Assembly (NCBI RefSeq): GCF_001613085.1
Contig: NZ_BDBR01000065.1
Location: 1-37,373 of the forward strand
DNA length: 37,373 bases
Direction: 5' to 3'
Source: Nocardia salmonicida NBRC 13393
Lineage (GTDB): Bacteria; Actinomycetota; Actinomycetes; Mycobacteriales; Mycobacteriaceae
Positions 23,450-32,291 of the stretch are shown here, one piece after another. How positions within the stretch are numbered: the first letter of the stretch is position 1; each line of letters opens with the position of its first letter. Made by a program: the position numbers and the translations under genes. A model generated the notes under the pieces. That model was not told the origin of the DNA and made no database searches. It saw only the letters and a program-made list of their open reading frames with translations.

Positions 23450-24271
23450 TCAGTTGCGCGAGCGGATAAGACGCACCGTTGCCGGCGCGAAAACGAGCAT
23501 CACCGCCGTCGACACCCCCCACGACCAGATAGCGTCAGTGGTGAACGCGCCGGTATCCGCGGCGGCGCGGACGGCTGACACCAGGTGTGACACCGGGTTG
23601 ACCTCGGTGAACGTGCGCAACCAATCCGGCATCGCGACCGGCGGGATGATCGCGTTCGACGCGAAAGTGAACGTCATCAGGATCATCACCGAGATACCCT
23701 GCACGGCCGACGGCTTGGTCACCAGGATGCCGACGGTGGCGAAGACCCAGCTCATCGCGAACGTGCAGTAGATCACCAGCAGTACCGCTAGCAACAGCCC
23801 GATGGGCTGCTCCGGCCGGTAACCCATGGCCACGCCGGTCGACACCACCAAGCCACCAGACAGCACATAGCGCAGCATGCCTGCCACCAGCGTGCCCGCC
23901 ACCGGGGCCAACCGGGACACCGGCATCGACACAAAGCGGTCGAACACCCCCGTTTGTATGTCCTCGCACAGATGGACACCGGTGGCCACCGCCGCGGTGA
24001 GCACGATCTGCACCAGCACTCCGGGGATCATATGTGGCAGGTAGCCGCGAACGCTGCCGGCCAGCGCTATCCCGAACAGATTCGCGAACAACACCGGCCC
24101 GACGATCGGCCACAAGATGGCGTCGTACAACAACTGTGGGCTGCGCCGGTAATTCAGTATCACCCGGTAGGCCATCACGCCTGCCTGGCGCACCGCAGCG
24201 CGCGGACTCACCCGGGTGATCGTGGGGGCTACGGAGTCGGGAGTGGCTGACAGTTCCGTCGTGACAGTCAT
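23450..24271 (-). CDS. ABC-2 type transporter permease, DrrB-like
   Basis: The 273-residue membrane protein has about six helices, e.g. LYDAILWPIVGPVLFANLFG, IPGVLVQIVLTAAVATGVHL, GLLLAVLLVIYCTFAMSWVF, ISVMILMTFTFASNAIIPPV and WGVSTAVMLVFAPATVRLI. The segment EDIQTGVFDRFVSMPVSR, and the late ALPDWL-like block VAMPDWLRTFTEVNPVSHLV, are hallmarks of DrrB/ABC-2 exporters of antibiotics and lipids. The start overlaps the ATPase stop as ATGA, so the two form one transporter. It ends a six-gene operon that begins with four acyltransferases, which points to export of their product. Confidence 0.9.
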   Translation of the reverse strand: MTVTTELSATPDSVAPTITRVSPRAAVRQAGVMAYRVILNYRRSPQLLYDAILWPIVGPVLFANLFGIALAGSVRGYLPHMIPGVLVQIVLTAAVATGVHLCEDIQTGVFDRFVSMPVSRLAPVAGTLVAGMLRYVLSGGLVVSTGVAMGYRPEQPIGLLLAVLLVIYCTFAMSWVFATVGILVTKPSAVQGISVMILMTFTFASNAIIPPVAMPDWLRTFTEVNPVSHLVSAVRAAADTGAFTTDAIWSWGVSTAVMLVFAPATVRLIRSRN

Positions 24272-25230
24272 GCAAGCTCCTCAGTCTGGATCGGGTTGCC
24301 GGTGATGGTGAGGAACACCTCGTTCAGATCCGGACGGTCGACAGTCATGTGCTCGAGGGCGATGTCGTGCCCACGCAGCGCCACCAGCACGTCGGTGACA
24401 CGATCGACGTCGCTGAGCGCGGTGGTGATCTCGCCGTCCAAAGCCGACACCGACGGTTGTGCGGCGGTAATCCGTCGCAGCACATCGACGGCCTCACCGC
24501 GACGGTCACCGTCGCGCAACCTGATCCGCAACACAGCGCCGCCGATGGAGGACTTCAGCTCATCAGCCGTGCCCTCTGCTACGACCGTGCCGTCATCGAT
24601 GATCGCGATCCGGTCGGCCAGCGCGTCGGCTTCCTCCAAGTATTGGGTGGTGAGCAGGACTGTGCTGCCGCGCGCCACCATCGTTCGCACGGTGTCCCAC
24701 ATGCCGATTCGGGTGTGTGGATCCAGCCCGGTGGTCGGTTCGTCGAGAAAGATCAGCGGCGGCGACCCGAGCAGCGTCGTGGCGATGTCGAGGCGGCGGC
24801 GCATACCGCCTGAGAGGGTGCGTACGGGCCGGGTCGCGGCGTGGCCTAGCTCGAACTGTTCGAGCAGTTCGTCGCCGCGCCGGGTGGCCACGCGGCCAGA
24901 CCAGCCCAGCAGCATGCCGAAGATCATCAGGTTCTCACGCGCCGACAGATTGTCGTCGAGGGACGCGTACTGGCCGGTGATCCCGATCATCGAGCGCACG
25001 GCGGTTGGTTGCCGCACCACGTCGTAGCCGAAGACCTCGGCGCGGCCGCGGTCGGGCCGCAACAGGGTGGACAGCAGCCGCACCGTAGTGGTCTTCCCAG
25101 CGCCGTTGGGGCCGAGCAACGCGAATACCGAACCGGCTGGGATCAGCAGATCCACCGAACGCACGGCACACAGTGAGCCGAAGTCCTTGCCGAGCTGATC
25201 TGCGCGGATGGCGGGGGTTTCGCAAGTCAT
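24268..25230 (-). CDS. ABC transporter ATP-binding protein, DrrA-like
   Basis: The 320-residue ATPase has Walker A LLGPNGAGKTTTVRLL, the Q-loop region GITGQYASLDDNLSARENL, signature TLSGGMRRRLDIATTLLGSP, Walker B LIFLDEPTTGLD and the H-loop variant LLTTQYLEEADALADRIAII, where the usual switch His position is Gln as in the DrrA group. The C-terminal extension ending LEHMTVDRPDLNEVFLTITG is typical of DrrA-type exporters. ATG 25230 is chosen because it opens directly on the domain (MTCETPAIRADQLGKDFG); upstream frame to 25509 has no homology and overlaps the acyltransferase. It lies 22 bases after that gene. Confidence 0.92.
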   Translation of the reverse strand: MTCETPAIRADQLGKDFGSLCAVRSVDLLIPAGSVFALLGPNGAGKTTTVRLLSTLLRPDRGRAEVFGYDVVRQPTAVRSMIGITGQYASLDDNLSARENLMIFGMLLGWSGRVATRRGDELLEQFELGHAATRPVRTLSGGMRRRLDIATTLLGSPPLIFLDEPTTGLDPHTRIGMWDTVRTMVARGSTVLLTTQYLEEADALADRIAIIDDGTVVAEGTADELKSSIGGAVLRIRLRDGDRRGEAVDVLRRITAAQPSVSALDGEITTALSDVDRVTDVLVALRGHDIALEHMTVDRPDLNEVFLTITGNPIQTEELA

Positions 25231-25252
25231 GACGGAGTCTTTCGGATGGTGG

Positions 25253-26578
25253 TCATCGGACGATGTGGGGTTCGAGCCCGTATCCCCGGAACACGTCGGA
25301 CACGACATGGGCGAGGTCAGTGTCATCGGCACGCGTGGTCGGGTGCCAGCCACGTATCGAGAGCCGGATTTTGCCGGCGATCTCGACGGCGGCGACGGTG
25401 AGCACTCCGCCCCGTTCACACAGCTCCTCTTCCGACTCGAGTCGCTGATACGTGGTGTGGTACACCAACACCTCTGTGGCTGGCGCCCCGTCGATCCGCA
25501 GTACCGCATCGTCCATGGCGCCGGGCAGTGAACATCCGGTAGACAGGTAGTCGGCGGCGAACACCGAACGCACCAAAGTCGGCAGCAGTGATCGTGGAAG
25601 CACGGCCGCTACCGTGATGCCCGCTTCGGCGGAGCGCTTCCATGACGGGTCGGTGAGCATTTCCTTCATTCGGCGGCGCAGGGGTAGCAGATCGGCGAGA
25701 GGTCCGTCCTGTACGTCGACGTCGAGATGGATTTCGGTGAGTGCGTTGGCCCGGAAGTCGTCGGCGGTGCGGGTGTTCACAGCGATGGAGACGCCAGCCT
25801 TACCTTGCTCGTCGGTGCGGCCCAGGGCGGTAGCGATGCCGGCACTGATCGCGACCGCGAGGGTGCTCGACGAGCCACCGCGTTCGTCAGCCGCGGCCTT
25901 CCACTCCGCAGCGGGCACAGTGGCCCCGACCACCGGGATGCGGGGGCGTTCGGACCACGTCGGCAAGCCCGTCGCCACAACGCCAGCGGACAGCACGTTC
26001 CGGCGTTCGTTGGTCGCCGTGAGTGCACGAGGGAGCGCTTTGGCGGCACGGATGGTGCGGCGCACGGCTGAGTGGACTTCATCGGCGAACAGGCGCAGGC
26101 GGCTGTATCCGTCGGAGTCGTAGGTGGGCGCGAGATGTAGGCCGTGCACGGCGGCGGCGACCGCGAGATAGGTGCCGAGTCCGTCGGCGAGACTGTGCGA
26201 CACCAGCAGCGACACGACCGCGGTGTCGTTGTCGAGTGCAGCGGCCGTCAATCGCCAGGCTGGACCACCGTAGACGGACAACTCGGCGCAGGCGCGCTCG
26301 GCGATCCATTCCTGCAGTTCGGCGCGTTTGACCTGGTCTGGTTCGACGACGAGGTCGGCGAACCGGCCGACGGCGGTCCAGCGGTCGCCCGCAGGACCGA
26401 ACGCGGCGGGCACAATGGTGCGGCTGAGCGGTCCGCGCCGCAGGGCCTCGTGGAAATCGTGGAGTCCGGCCAGGTACACCGCGCGGTCGTAAAGCCATAC
26501 GCAGTGGATGCCGACCGGCCCGCGGATCTTCTGGGTTCGGGCGCTCAGGCAGTCCAAATCGGCGAGACGGGAATTCAT
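25253..26578 (-). CDS. Condensation/WS-DGAT-like acyltransferase, fourth in the tandem
   Basis: The 441-residue protein begins MNSRLADLDCLSARTQKIRG and carries the superfamily active site as SHSLADG at about residues 127-133 (HxxxDG, with His as the base). Later SSSTLAVAISAGIATALGRT and VSIAVNTRTADDF are conserved in wax-ester-synthase/DGAT and PapA-like acyltransferases. It lacks the GWFVNxxP block of its three neighbours and is the most diverged of the four. The acyl donor and acceptor are unknown. ATG 26578 overlaps the previous stop as ATGA; a long upstream frame to 27142 is an antisense-like artefact over that gene. The DrrA-like ATPase follows by 22 bases. Confidence 0.85.
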   Translation of the reverse strand: MNSRLADLDCLSARTQKIRGPVGIHCVWLYDRAVYLAGLHDFHEALRRGPLSRTIVPAAFGPAGDRWTAVGRFADLVVEPDQVKRAELQEWIAERACAELSVYGGPAWRLTAAALDNDTAVVSLLVSHSLADGLGTYLAVAAAVHGLHLAPTYDSDGYSRLRLFADEVHSAVRRTIRAAKALPRALTATNERRNVLSAGVVATGLPTWSERPRIPVVGATVPAAEWKAAADERGGSSSTLAVAISAGIATALGRTDEQGKAGVSIAVNTRTADDFRANALTEIHLDVDVQDGPLADLLPLRRRMKEMLTDPSWKRSAEAGITVAAVLPRSLLPTLVRSVFAADYLSTGCSLPGAMDDAVLRIDGAPATEVLVYHTTYQRLESEEELCERGGVLTVAAVEIAGKIRLSIRGWHPTTRADDTDLAHVVSDVFRGYGLEPHIVR

Positions 26579-27996
26579 CGCACCTCCATGACGTGGGGTT
26601 GCGCGATCGCGGTCATGGTCTCGCGCAGCGTGGCCAGGTAGCGGGCGGCCGTCGTGCGCGCAATTGGCGTGTCGGGATGCTGCATCGTGACCTCGACTCG
26701 GTCGGCGTGTCGGTCGAACCAGGTCTGAGTGCTGCGCCCCATGGGTCGTCGGAAGCGGAAACTGTAATGGGCGTGTAGATTCGGCAGACCGGCGCTGGGC
26801 AGGCGACGCAGATCCAAGTACGACACCATCGGCGTGATCGGTGGAATGCCGGCCGGCTCGGTCGCCAGCAAGTCCAGCATGGGTATGGCGCCGAGGACGT
26901 GGGTAGCGCGCACTGCGGCTGCGGCCGCGGCCGCGAGTTCGTTGAATCCATCTCCCTCGTCGCGTTCGATACGGGTCGGCGCGATGTTCACGAACCATCC
27001 TTGGGCGGTGGCGAATCGGGGCTCCAGCCGGGTGCTGCGCAGACTGAGCCACTCGTGGATCCGTCGGCCATCCAGCGCGGCCTCGGTGAGCGCCAGCGCG
27101 GCGAACAAGGCCGCGCCGAAGCCCGCGCCTGAACTGTGGCACCGGCTCTCGAAGTTCGCGGCGCCGGTCCCGTCGAGTAGTGTTGTCCGGCTCAGGGTGC
27201 CAGGTGCGGTTTCCGCGCCGGACAGGCCGAACTCGATCGGTGGCTGCGGATATCCATTCGGATGTCGCCGCATGGCCGCCACTAGGTCACGCACCGCGGC
27301 GATATCGGTGTCCGCGGCCTCCAACGAGTCCGGTTCGACCCGGGCGAATTCCACGAAACTGCCCGGTTCGGCGAGTTCGGGCACGGTGCCCGCTCGATAC
27401 GCCTCATATGCGGTGGTGAGTTCATAGATCGCCTGGTCGAGCGAATTGCCGTCGGAGTTGACGTGATCGACACCGAAGATCACGGTGCAGTCGGTGCCGT
27501 GATCTACGGCGCAGACGAAGAACGCGGGCCATCGAGCTGTGTTTACGCCGTGCAGTCGGCCCGCGTGTGCGTCGACGACCCGCGTCACTGCTTCCCGGAG
27601 GTCGGCGGATCGGGTGTATCGCACCCGATCCGCGATCCGCAACCCGATGGGGCCGTCGTCGGCGAGGTGCCGAACAAAGCCGGTGCCCGCGAGACTGTCG
27701 GGGCGGAACCAGGAGCGCAATGTTTCGTGCCGTCGCACGAACGTCTCCGCGGCGCGCTGCAATGCGGCCTCATCCAGCGGGCCCGCAAGTATGAACGCAC
27801 GCACACACATGGCGGCCGGAACATTGCCACGCTGCCGCTCGGCGTAGCTGTGCCGGAGGTGGAATCGCTGCACGGCGGTGGGCTTGACGGTGGAAACCGG
27901 TGCGTCGAGCATTCTCCCCACCGCGTCATCGGTCGGGGTAATCTCGATCAGCACGCCGGGCTGGGGCGCCCATTCGTCGATCATGATGATTTCCAT
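26575..27996 (-). CDS. PapA-type acyltransferase (condensation fold), third in the tandem
   Basis: A 473-residue protein of the CoA-dependent acyltransferase/condensation superfamily. The first subdomain has VRRHETLRSWFRPDSLAG and the active-site loop VIFGVDHVNSDGNSL (DHxxxDG, about residues 177-183). The second subdomain carries ATAQGWFVNIAPTRIER and the end YLDLRRLPSAGLPNLHAHYS with VTMQHPDTPIARTTAARYLA. These blocks align with its two upstream neighbours, so the three arose by duplication. In mycobacteria related Pap proteins esterify trehalose or phthiocerol lipids. ATG 27996 lies four bases after the preceding stop; ATG 27984 is a possible alternative. Substrate unknown. Confidence 0.85.
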   Translation of the reverse strand: MEIIMIDEWAPQPGVLIEITPTDDAVGRMLDAPVSTVKPTAVQRFHLRHSYAERQRGNVPAAMCVRAFILAGPLDEAALQRAAETFVRRHETLRSWFRPDSLAGTGFVRHLADDGPIGLRIADRVRYTRSADLREAVTRVVDAHAGRLHGVNTARWPAFFVCAVDHGTDCTVIFGVDHVNSDGNSLDQAIYELTTAYEAYRAGTVPELAEPGSFVEFARVEPDSLEAADTDIAAVRDLVAAMRRHPNGYPQPPIEFGLSGAETAPGTLSRTTLLDGTGAANFESRCHSSGAGFGAALFAALALTEAALDGRRIHEWLSLRSTRLEPRFATAQGWFVNIAPTRIERDEGDGFNELAAAAAAAVRATHVLGAIPMLDLLATEPAGIPPITPMVSYLDLRRLPSAGLPNLHAHYSFRFRRPMGRSTQTWFDRHADRVEVTMQHPDTPIARTTAARYLATLRETMTAIAQPHVMEVR

Positions 27997-28000
27997 GGCA

Positions 28001-29476
28001 TTACGCGTTGGGTTCTTCGTCGGCGACAGCGGAGGCGTCGTCGGTATTGGTTGCCGTGTAGTCGCCGGTATCGACGATCGTTCGCAGTACGGTCCGCAAG
28101 TGAGTGAGCAACTCGGTGACCGATTCGCGTGCAGCCGACGTGTCCGGGAAGCGGACCGCGACGAAGGTATGGTCGAGGTCGCGGGTGAACCAGAACGGCG
28201 TCAGCCCGGACAGTTGGTTGCGCGAGCCCATGATGCTCACCGACACCTCGTTTTCGAGCCGCAGCGCACGCAGGATTTGACGGGTGTCGGCATAGGAGAT
28301 CTGGCGCCATTCGCTGGGCGTGGGCACCGGTCCACTCACCCGCGCATGCTCGAGCACGCCGTGCAGCGGGACCCGGGCCAGTGGCTTGATCGAGTCACAC
28401 GCGGCACGCGCGGTGCCGACCAATTCGCTGAACTGTGCCTTGTGCCCGACCTCGAACGACACCGGCAGCAGGTTCACAAACCAGCCCTGCGCCATCAGAT
28501 ACTGCGGTTCGTTACGCAAGCCGTACACGCTGAGCGCCGTGAAGTGGTGGTATCCGGCGAGCTCGAGTTCGGTCAGGGCTAGCGCAGCGTACAGACCGCT
28601 TGAGAAGTTGCCGCCGTGCGCGGCGCAACGTTCGCTGAAAAGGTCGGATTCTGTATCATCGAACAGCGCGAGCTGGACCTGGCCACTCGGCGCGGTCTGT
28701 CCGTGTTCTAGGCCGAGGTCCACCGGCACCGGGCGAAATTCGGCCGCCGCGCTGCGCAGGGCGGAAACGAATTCGCACACCCGCTCGGCCTGCGGGCCGA
28801 CATTGCCGGTGTACTCGTGTTCGGTGCGAGCGAATTCCACGAAGCTGCCCACGTCGGTCAGCGATGGTGGTTCGTTGCCCTGTTGGTAGGCGGTGTACAG
28901 CGTGCGTAATTCCAGAAACGCAGGGCCCATGGACAGTGCGTCGCTGTGTGCGTGATCGACGCTGAAGATGACGGTGAATCCGCGATCTCCGTGGTCGATG
29001 GTGGCGCATACGAAGCCGGGCCAGGCTAGGGCGTCGGACCGTTCGATGAAGTCGGGCAACAATTCAGCGCGGATTGCATCACCGCAGTCGAACGTGCCGC
29101 GTTCGACGGTGGTGAAGGCGACGTCTTCGGACCGATATTCGTGCCGGATCAATTCGTTGTCAGCGGCGGGAGCGAACCAGGACCGGAATGTCTCATGGCG
29201 CAGGATGAATGCCCGGAACGCTTCGCGCAGCGCGGTGCGGTCCAGCCGCCCCGGCAGCCGAAAGGTCAGGACGAGACCGGGAGACGGGCGGCGGCCCGCA
29301 CGGCGCAGCTCGATGCAGCGTGTGATGTGTGCCCGTGTCAACACCGACGGCGGCACATCGCTGGCCGGTGCGGCCGCTGCGGCAGCGATCGCGTGCGCGT
29401 CGGGCCGAAATTCGAGCAGTTCGCCCGCCTCAGGGGACCAGTCCTCGATCGAGAGGTCGGTCTGAAGGACACTCAT
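28001..29476 (-). CDS. PapA-type acyltransferase (condensation fold), second in the tandem, variant active site
   Basis: The 491-residue protein shares all main blocks with its neighbours: FILRHETFRSWFAPA, the active-site loop VIFSVDHAHSDALSM (about residues 174-180), MAQGWFVNLLPVSFEVGHKA and the C-terminal VAVRFPDTSAARESVTELLT. The catalytic His and Asp of HxxxD are kept, but the usual following Gly is Ala, which may alter the loop. The C-terminal tail is acidic (NTDDASAVADEEPN). It starts 55 bases after the first acyltransferase and ends four bases before the third. Acylation of a lipid or glycolipid is likely, the substrate unknown. Confidence 0.85.
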   Translation of the reverse strand: MSVLQTDLSIEDWSPEAGELLEFRPDAHAIAAAAAAPASDVPPSVLTRAHITRCIELRRAGRRPSPGLVLTFRLPGRLDRTALREAFRAFILRHETFRSWFAPAADNELIRHEYRSEDVAFTTVERGTFDCGDAIRAELLPDFIERSDALAWPGFVCATIDHGDRGFTVIFSVDHAHSDALSMGPAFLELRTLYTAYQQGNEPPSLTDVGSFVEFARTEHEYTGNVGPQAERVCEFVSALRSAAAEFRPVPVDLGLEHGQTAPSGQVQLALFDDTESDLFSERCAAHGGNFSSGLYAALALTELELAGYHHFTALSVYGLRNEPQYLMAQGWFVNLLPVSFEVGHKAQFSELVGTARAACDSIKPLARVPLHGVLEHARVSGPVPTPSEWRQISYADTRQILRALRLENEVSVSIMGSRNQLSGLTPFWFTRDLDHTFVAVRFPDTSAARESVTELLTHLRTVLRTIVDTGDYTATNTDDASAVADEEPNA

Positions 29477-29531
29477 GTAGCGGTCGCTTTCTCAGGTTGG
29501 ATCGTGCGGCGAGGGTGGGGCACTTGTGCGG

Positions 29532-30968
29532 TCACACCAAGCCCGCGCGCTGAGTGGGGCACTGCGCTAGGTCGATGTCGCCGTGGTGGGCGAGTTCGGC
29601 GAGCAGGGCGCGCAGGCGCAGCACAGTTGTGTGCACGTCCTCAGCCGATTCGGCGGTGTCGGGGTAGCGAGCGCTCACGCTCAGACCCTGATCGGTTCGG
29701 AAGAACCAGAAGTAGTGGTCGTCGGGGGAATGATTGGTACCACGCAGGAACGAGAACTCGGCAGGGCGATGAAGCCGGTGGACAGCACGCAGATCCATGA
29801 ATGACGCGAAGAAGGCGATATGCGGTTCGATGCCAAGCAGTTCGCAGGCGCGCCCGAAGGGAACGCGGATCTCACTGCGAGCCCAGCGCAGTTCGCTGCC
29901 TGCGGCTGCGATGAGCTCGCCGAAGCTCGCGGCGGTCGCGGTGTGGATGGTGACTGGGGACAAGTCCACGAACCAGCCGGCAGTGTTGGCGTTCATCGCC
30001 GCGTCGGCACGGGTGCAGCGGGGTACGACTGTGCGAAAATCCTCGCGGCCAGACAGTGCGGTGGTGACCGAACCGAGTCCGGCGAGCAGGGCTGCGAGTA
30101 AGCCGGTGTGGTGGCTGCGGGCGATGGCGGTGACTGCGGTGGCCTCGTCGGCGTCGAGCAGCGGTAGCGACAGAGTTCGTTGAGGTGTCCGCAGACCGCC
30201 ACCATAACCACGGGCGAGCGGAAACACGCAGGCATGTGCGGGGGCGAGAGTGGTGCCGAACCGGTCCGGTTCGGGTTCGGCGACGAATCGCCGCCACGGT
30301 TCGATCGCTGGATGGTCGCCGGGAATCTGGTCGGAGTGGGCGCGCTCGGCTTCGCTGAACTCCAAGTAGCTGCCGACCGCGGGAAGGACGGTATCGGAGG
30401 CGCCGGTGCGGGCCTCGTCGTATAGCACAGCGAGTTCGGAGGCCACCAGTGCCACGGTGTAGCCGTCCGTGATGGCGTGATCGGCACCGAACACGACGGT
30501 GAATCCACCCACGCCAGCGATGGTGATGAACAGGTAGGACGGCCAGTGCAGCGGAGAGGTCTTGGCGGAGAGCACTCGATCTGCATGGCGTCGTGCGGCG
30601 GTCTCGTCGAGGTTGCCGATAGTCCGGGCGCGGACACGGACTGCGGCGGACTCGAGGGTGTACCGAGTAGGGGTACCGTCCTCGACGGTAGCGTGGCTGC
30701 GCAGTACCTCGTGCCGCCGGATCCAGGTGCTCAGCGTGTTGCGCCAAGCTTCTGGGTCGAACGGACCGACAATGCGGAAGGCGCAGCCGATCCAGGACTG
30801 ATCATCGGGCGGTGGCGCGTCGAGAATGCCGCGCAGGTGCCGTTCGTGGTTATGTGAGATGCGGCGCTGATCGAGAGAGCAGCTCATTCGCCCCGGTTCG
30901 GTGTGAGGCGACCATTCCACGACGTGTCCGCCGGGAAACGCATAATCGGCGAGTTCGGTGAACCTCAT
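29532..30968 (-). CDS. PapA-type acyltransferase (condensation fold), first gene of the operon
   Basis: A 478-residue protein with WIRRHEVLRSHATVEDG, the active-site loop VVFGADHAITDGYTV (DHxxxDG at about residues 163-169), MNANTAGWFVDLSPVTIHTA and FFASFMDLRAVHRLHRPAEF, ending with LSVSARYPDTAESAEDVHTT. It has the pattern of mycobacterial PapA1-A3-like acyltransferases and of stand-alone NRPS condensation domains, but no carrier protein or synthase is adjacent. ATG 30968 (MRFTELADYAFPGG) is chosen for the GAGGAG six bases ahead; an upstream start at 30989 overlaps that site. Promoter in the roughly 1-kb gap upstream. Confidence 0.87.
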   Translation of the reverse strand: MRFTELADYAFPGGHVVEWSPHTEPGRMSCSLDQRRISHNHERHLRGILDAPPPDDQSWIGCAFRIVGPFDPEAWRNTLSTWIRRHEVLRSHATVEDGTPTRYTLESAAVRVRARTIGNLDETAARRHADRVLSAKTSPLHWPSYLFITIAGVGGFTVVFGADHAITDGYTVALVASELAVLYDEARTGASDTVLPAVGSYLEFSEAERAHSDQIPGDHPAIEPWRRFVAEPEPDRFGTTLAPAHACVFPLARGYGGGLRTPQRTLSLPLLDADEATAVTAIARSHHTGLLAALLAGLGSVTTALSGREDFRTVVPRCTRADAAMNANTAGWFVDLSPVTIHTATAASFGELIAAAGSELRWARSEIRVPFGRACELLGIEPHIAFFASFMDLRAVHRLHRPAEFSFLRGTNHSPDDHYFWFFRTDQGLSVSARYPDTAESAEDVHTTVLRLRALLAELAHHGDIDLAQCPTQRAGLV

Positions 30969-31974
30969 CAGGAACTCCTCTGAGCGCAAGCTCGACTGCT
31001 GCGGCTGCGGACCAGCTGGGCTGAGCGCACCCGAGAAGTCCCCCGCAGTCGTGACCGGTCGGTGTCACGTCCCGTCGCGGGGGTCCGGGCGTTTATCAAG
31101 ATTCCGTGGCGACTCATGAGAGACATGACAGGGAGTGTGCACCCGATCACATATGCATGGGCCAGTTACCGGCTCTCGGTCGGTTTTTTTGGATTAAGCA
31201 GACCATACGTACAGGTAGTCGAGAAAATTCTTGGTTATTAGTCCGATTTCTCCCGGGCATATACTCCGCATCTCGAGCGTTCGCCAGATTCAGTTGCACG
31301 CCTCGAGCGTGATAGGTCCACGCCGTGCTGGGGGGTCGATGACTTCGCGCTGCGCCGCGGTGGCGGCACCGATCAGGCAGGCTGGGTGGGGCTCGCCGGG
31401 GTCGCGGCCAGCGCCCTCGCTGTCGCGGTCGGGCACCTGCCGACCAGCCGCGAACGCACCGGTCCACCAGCCGAAATCCAAAGCGCCGCTTAGCCGAAGC
31501 GACGCTCTGGCCCCCGACACCGGCGGACCCCACCGCATGGGCAAAGTCGGCACGGTCGATCGATGGGGCGACCACCGCCGCAGCGTCGGGGTCATCGCTC
31601 CAATTACGCATCGTGGCGCGGAGATCCACCGTGGCCGTCGCTGAGCAGGTCGGCGGCGGAATCGACTTCGTTCATCGACCCGGTAGCTGGTCGGACAGCC
31701 AAGGTGTGGGCGAAGTGTCCTCGCCCGGGGGCGGCTACAGTACGGGCGCGCCGCCGCTTGTGGAATTCTCCATAATTGCGGGCCGGATGCATTTGGGCAA
31801 GTCTCCAAATATGCGCTGAACATGATCGTGGATATATCCGAATTAACCGTTCTAGCTGCATATATTCCGCCGACTGAATTGTTCCCGGCACGTGACATCG
31901 AACCCTCTTCTGTGCTCTGATGTGCCCCGCCCCGAACCCGGGATTCTGTATTAACGCAATACCTAGGATGTTTC
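30969..31974. other. 1-kb divergent intergenic region, partly A/T-rich
   Basis: This gap separates the acyltransferase operon from the secreted-peptide gene and should hold both promoters. Two A/T-rich patches (about 31180-31265 and 31750-31880) stand out. GCATATACTCCGC at 31257 recurs as GCATATATTCCGC at 31858. Between them, both strands have pieces with coding-like base use (plus-strand frame ending at about 31490 with GWVGLAGVAASALAVAV; minus-strand frames near 31500-31700 such as NWSDDPDAAAVVAPSIDRAD), none with a recognised family. They may be decayed genes. Confidence 0.4.
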
Positions 31975-32145
31975 ATGAGCTCCAGAATTCTCCGCACGTT
32001 CGGCGTCACCGCGGTCGCGGCCGCCGCAATCGCACTCACCGCGGGCGCCGCCGCCGCGGCACCAGAGGCCGCACCGGTCTCAGGATCGGTCGAGGTGTGC
32101 CTGCCCATTCCGGTCGGCCCGATCGAGCTCAGCATCTGCCTGTGA
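31975..32145 (+). CDS. Very small secreted peptide (56 residues, two Cys)
   Basis: The sequence has a basic start (MSSRILRTF), a long Ala-rich hydrophobic stretch and an AxA-type signal-peptidase site near AAAAAPEAAP, leaving a mature peptide of about 28 residues that ends SVEVCLPIPVGPIELSICL. Two Cys, 13 residues apart in the mature part (VCLPIPVGPIELSIC), could form one disulphide. AGGA lies about nine bases before ATG 31975. I recall similar tiny exported proteins in Nocardia, function unknown. It is divergent from the acyltransferase operon across a 1-kb A/T-rich gap. A structural, signalling or antimicrobial role cannot be decided from sequence. Confidence 0.7.
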   Translation: MSSRILRTFGVTAVAAAAIALTAGAAAAAPEAAPVSGSVEVCLPIPVGPIELSICL

Positions 32146-32291
32146 TCGTGTCCTGAACTGGGATTTCGGCGGCGGTGACGACAACGGGATCGCGCGGGTC
32201 TCCGAGCTCACCGCCTGGCGGTTTCCCGGGCCGGGCGCGCGGCCGGATCCGCCGGTTCCGCGCCCGGCCCGCCCCGGAAAGCGAGGGTTGC

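Noticed and set aside
26579..27142. Long N-terminal extension of the fourth acyltransferase
   Set aside because: It lies wholly over the third acyltransferase in another frame and has no homology.
31290..32135. 281-codon minus-strand frame in the large intergenic region
   Set aside because: It covers the secreted-peptide gene antisense and has no consistent pattern or ribosome site.
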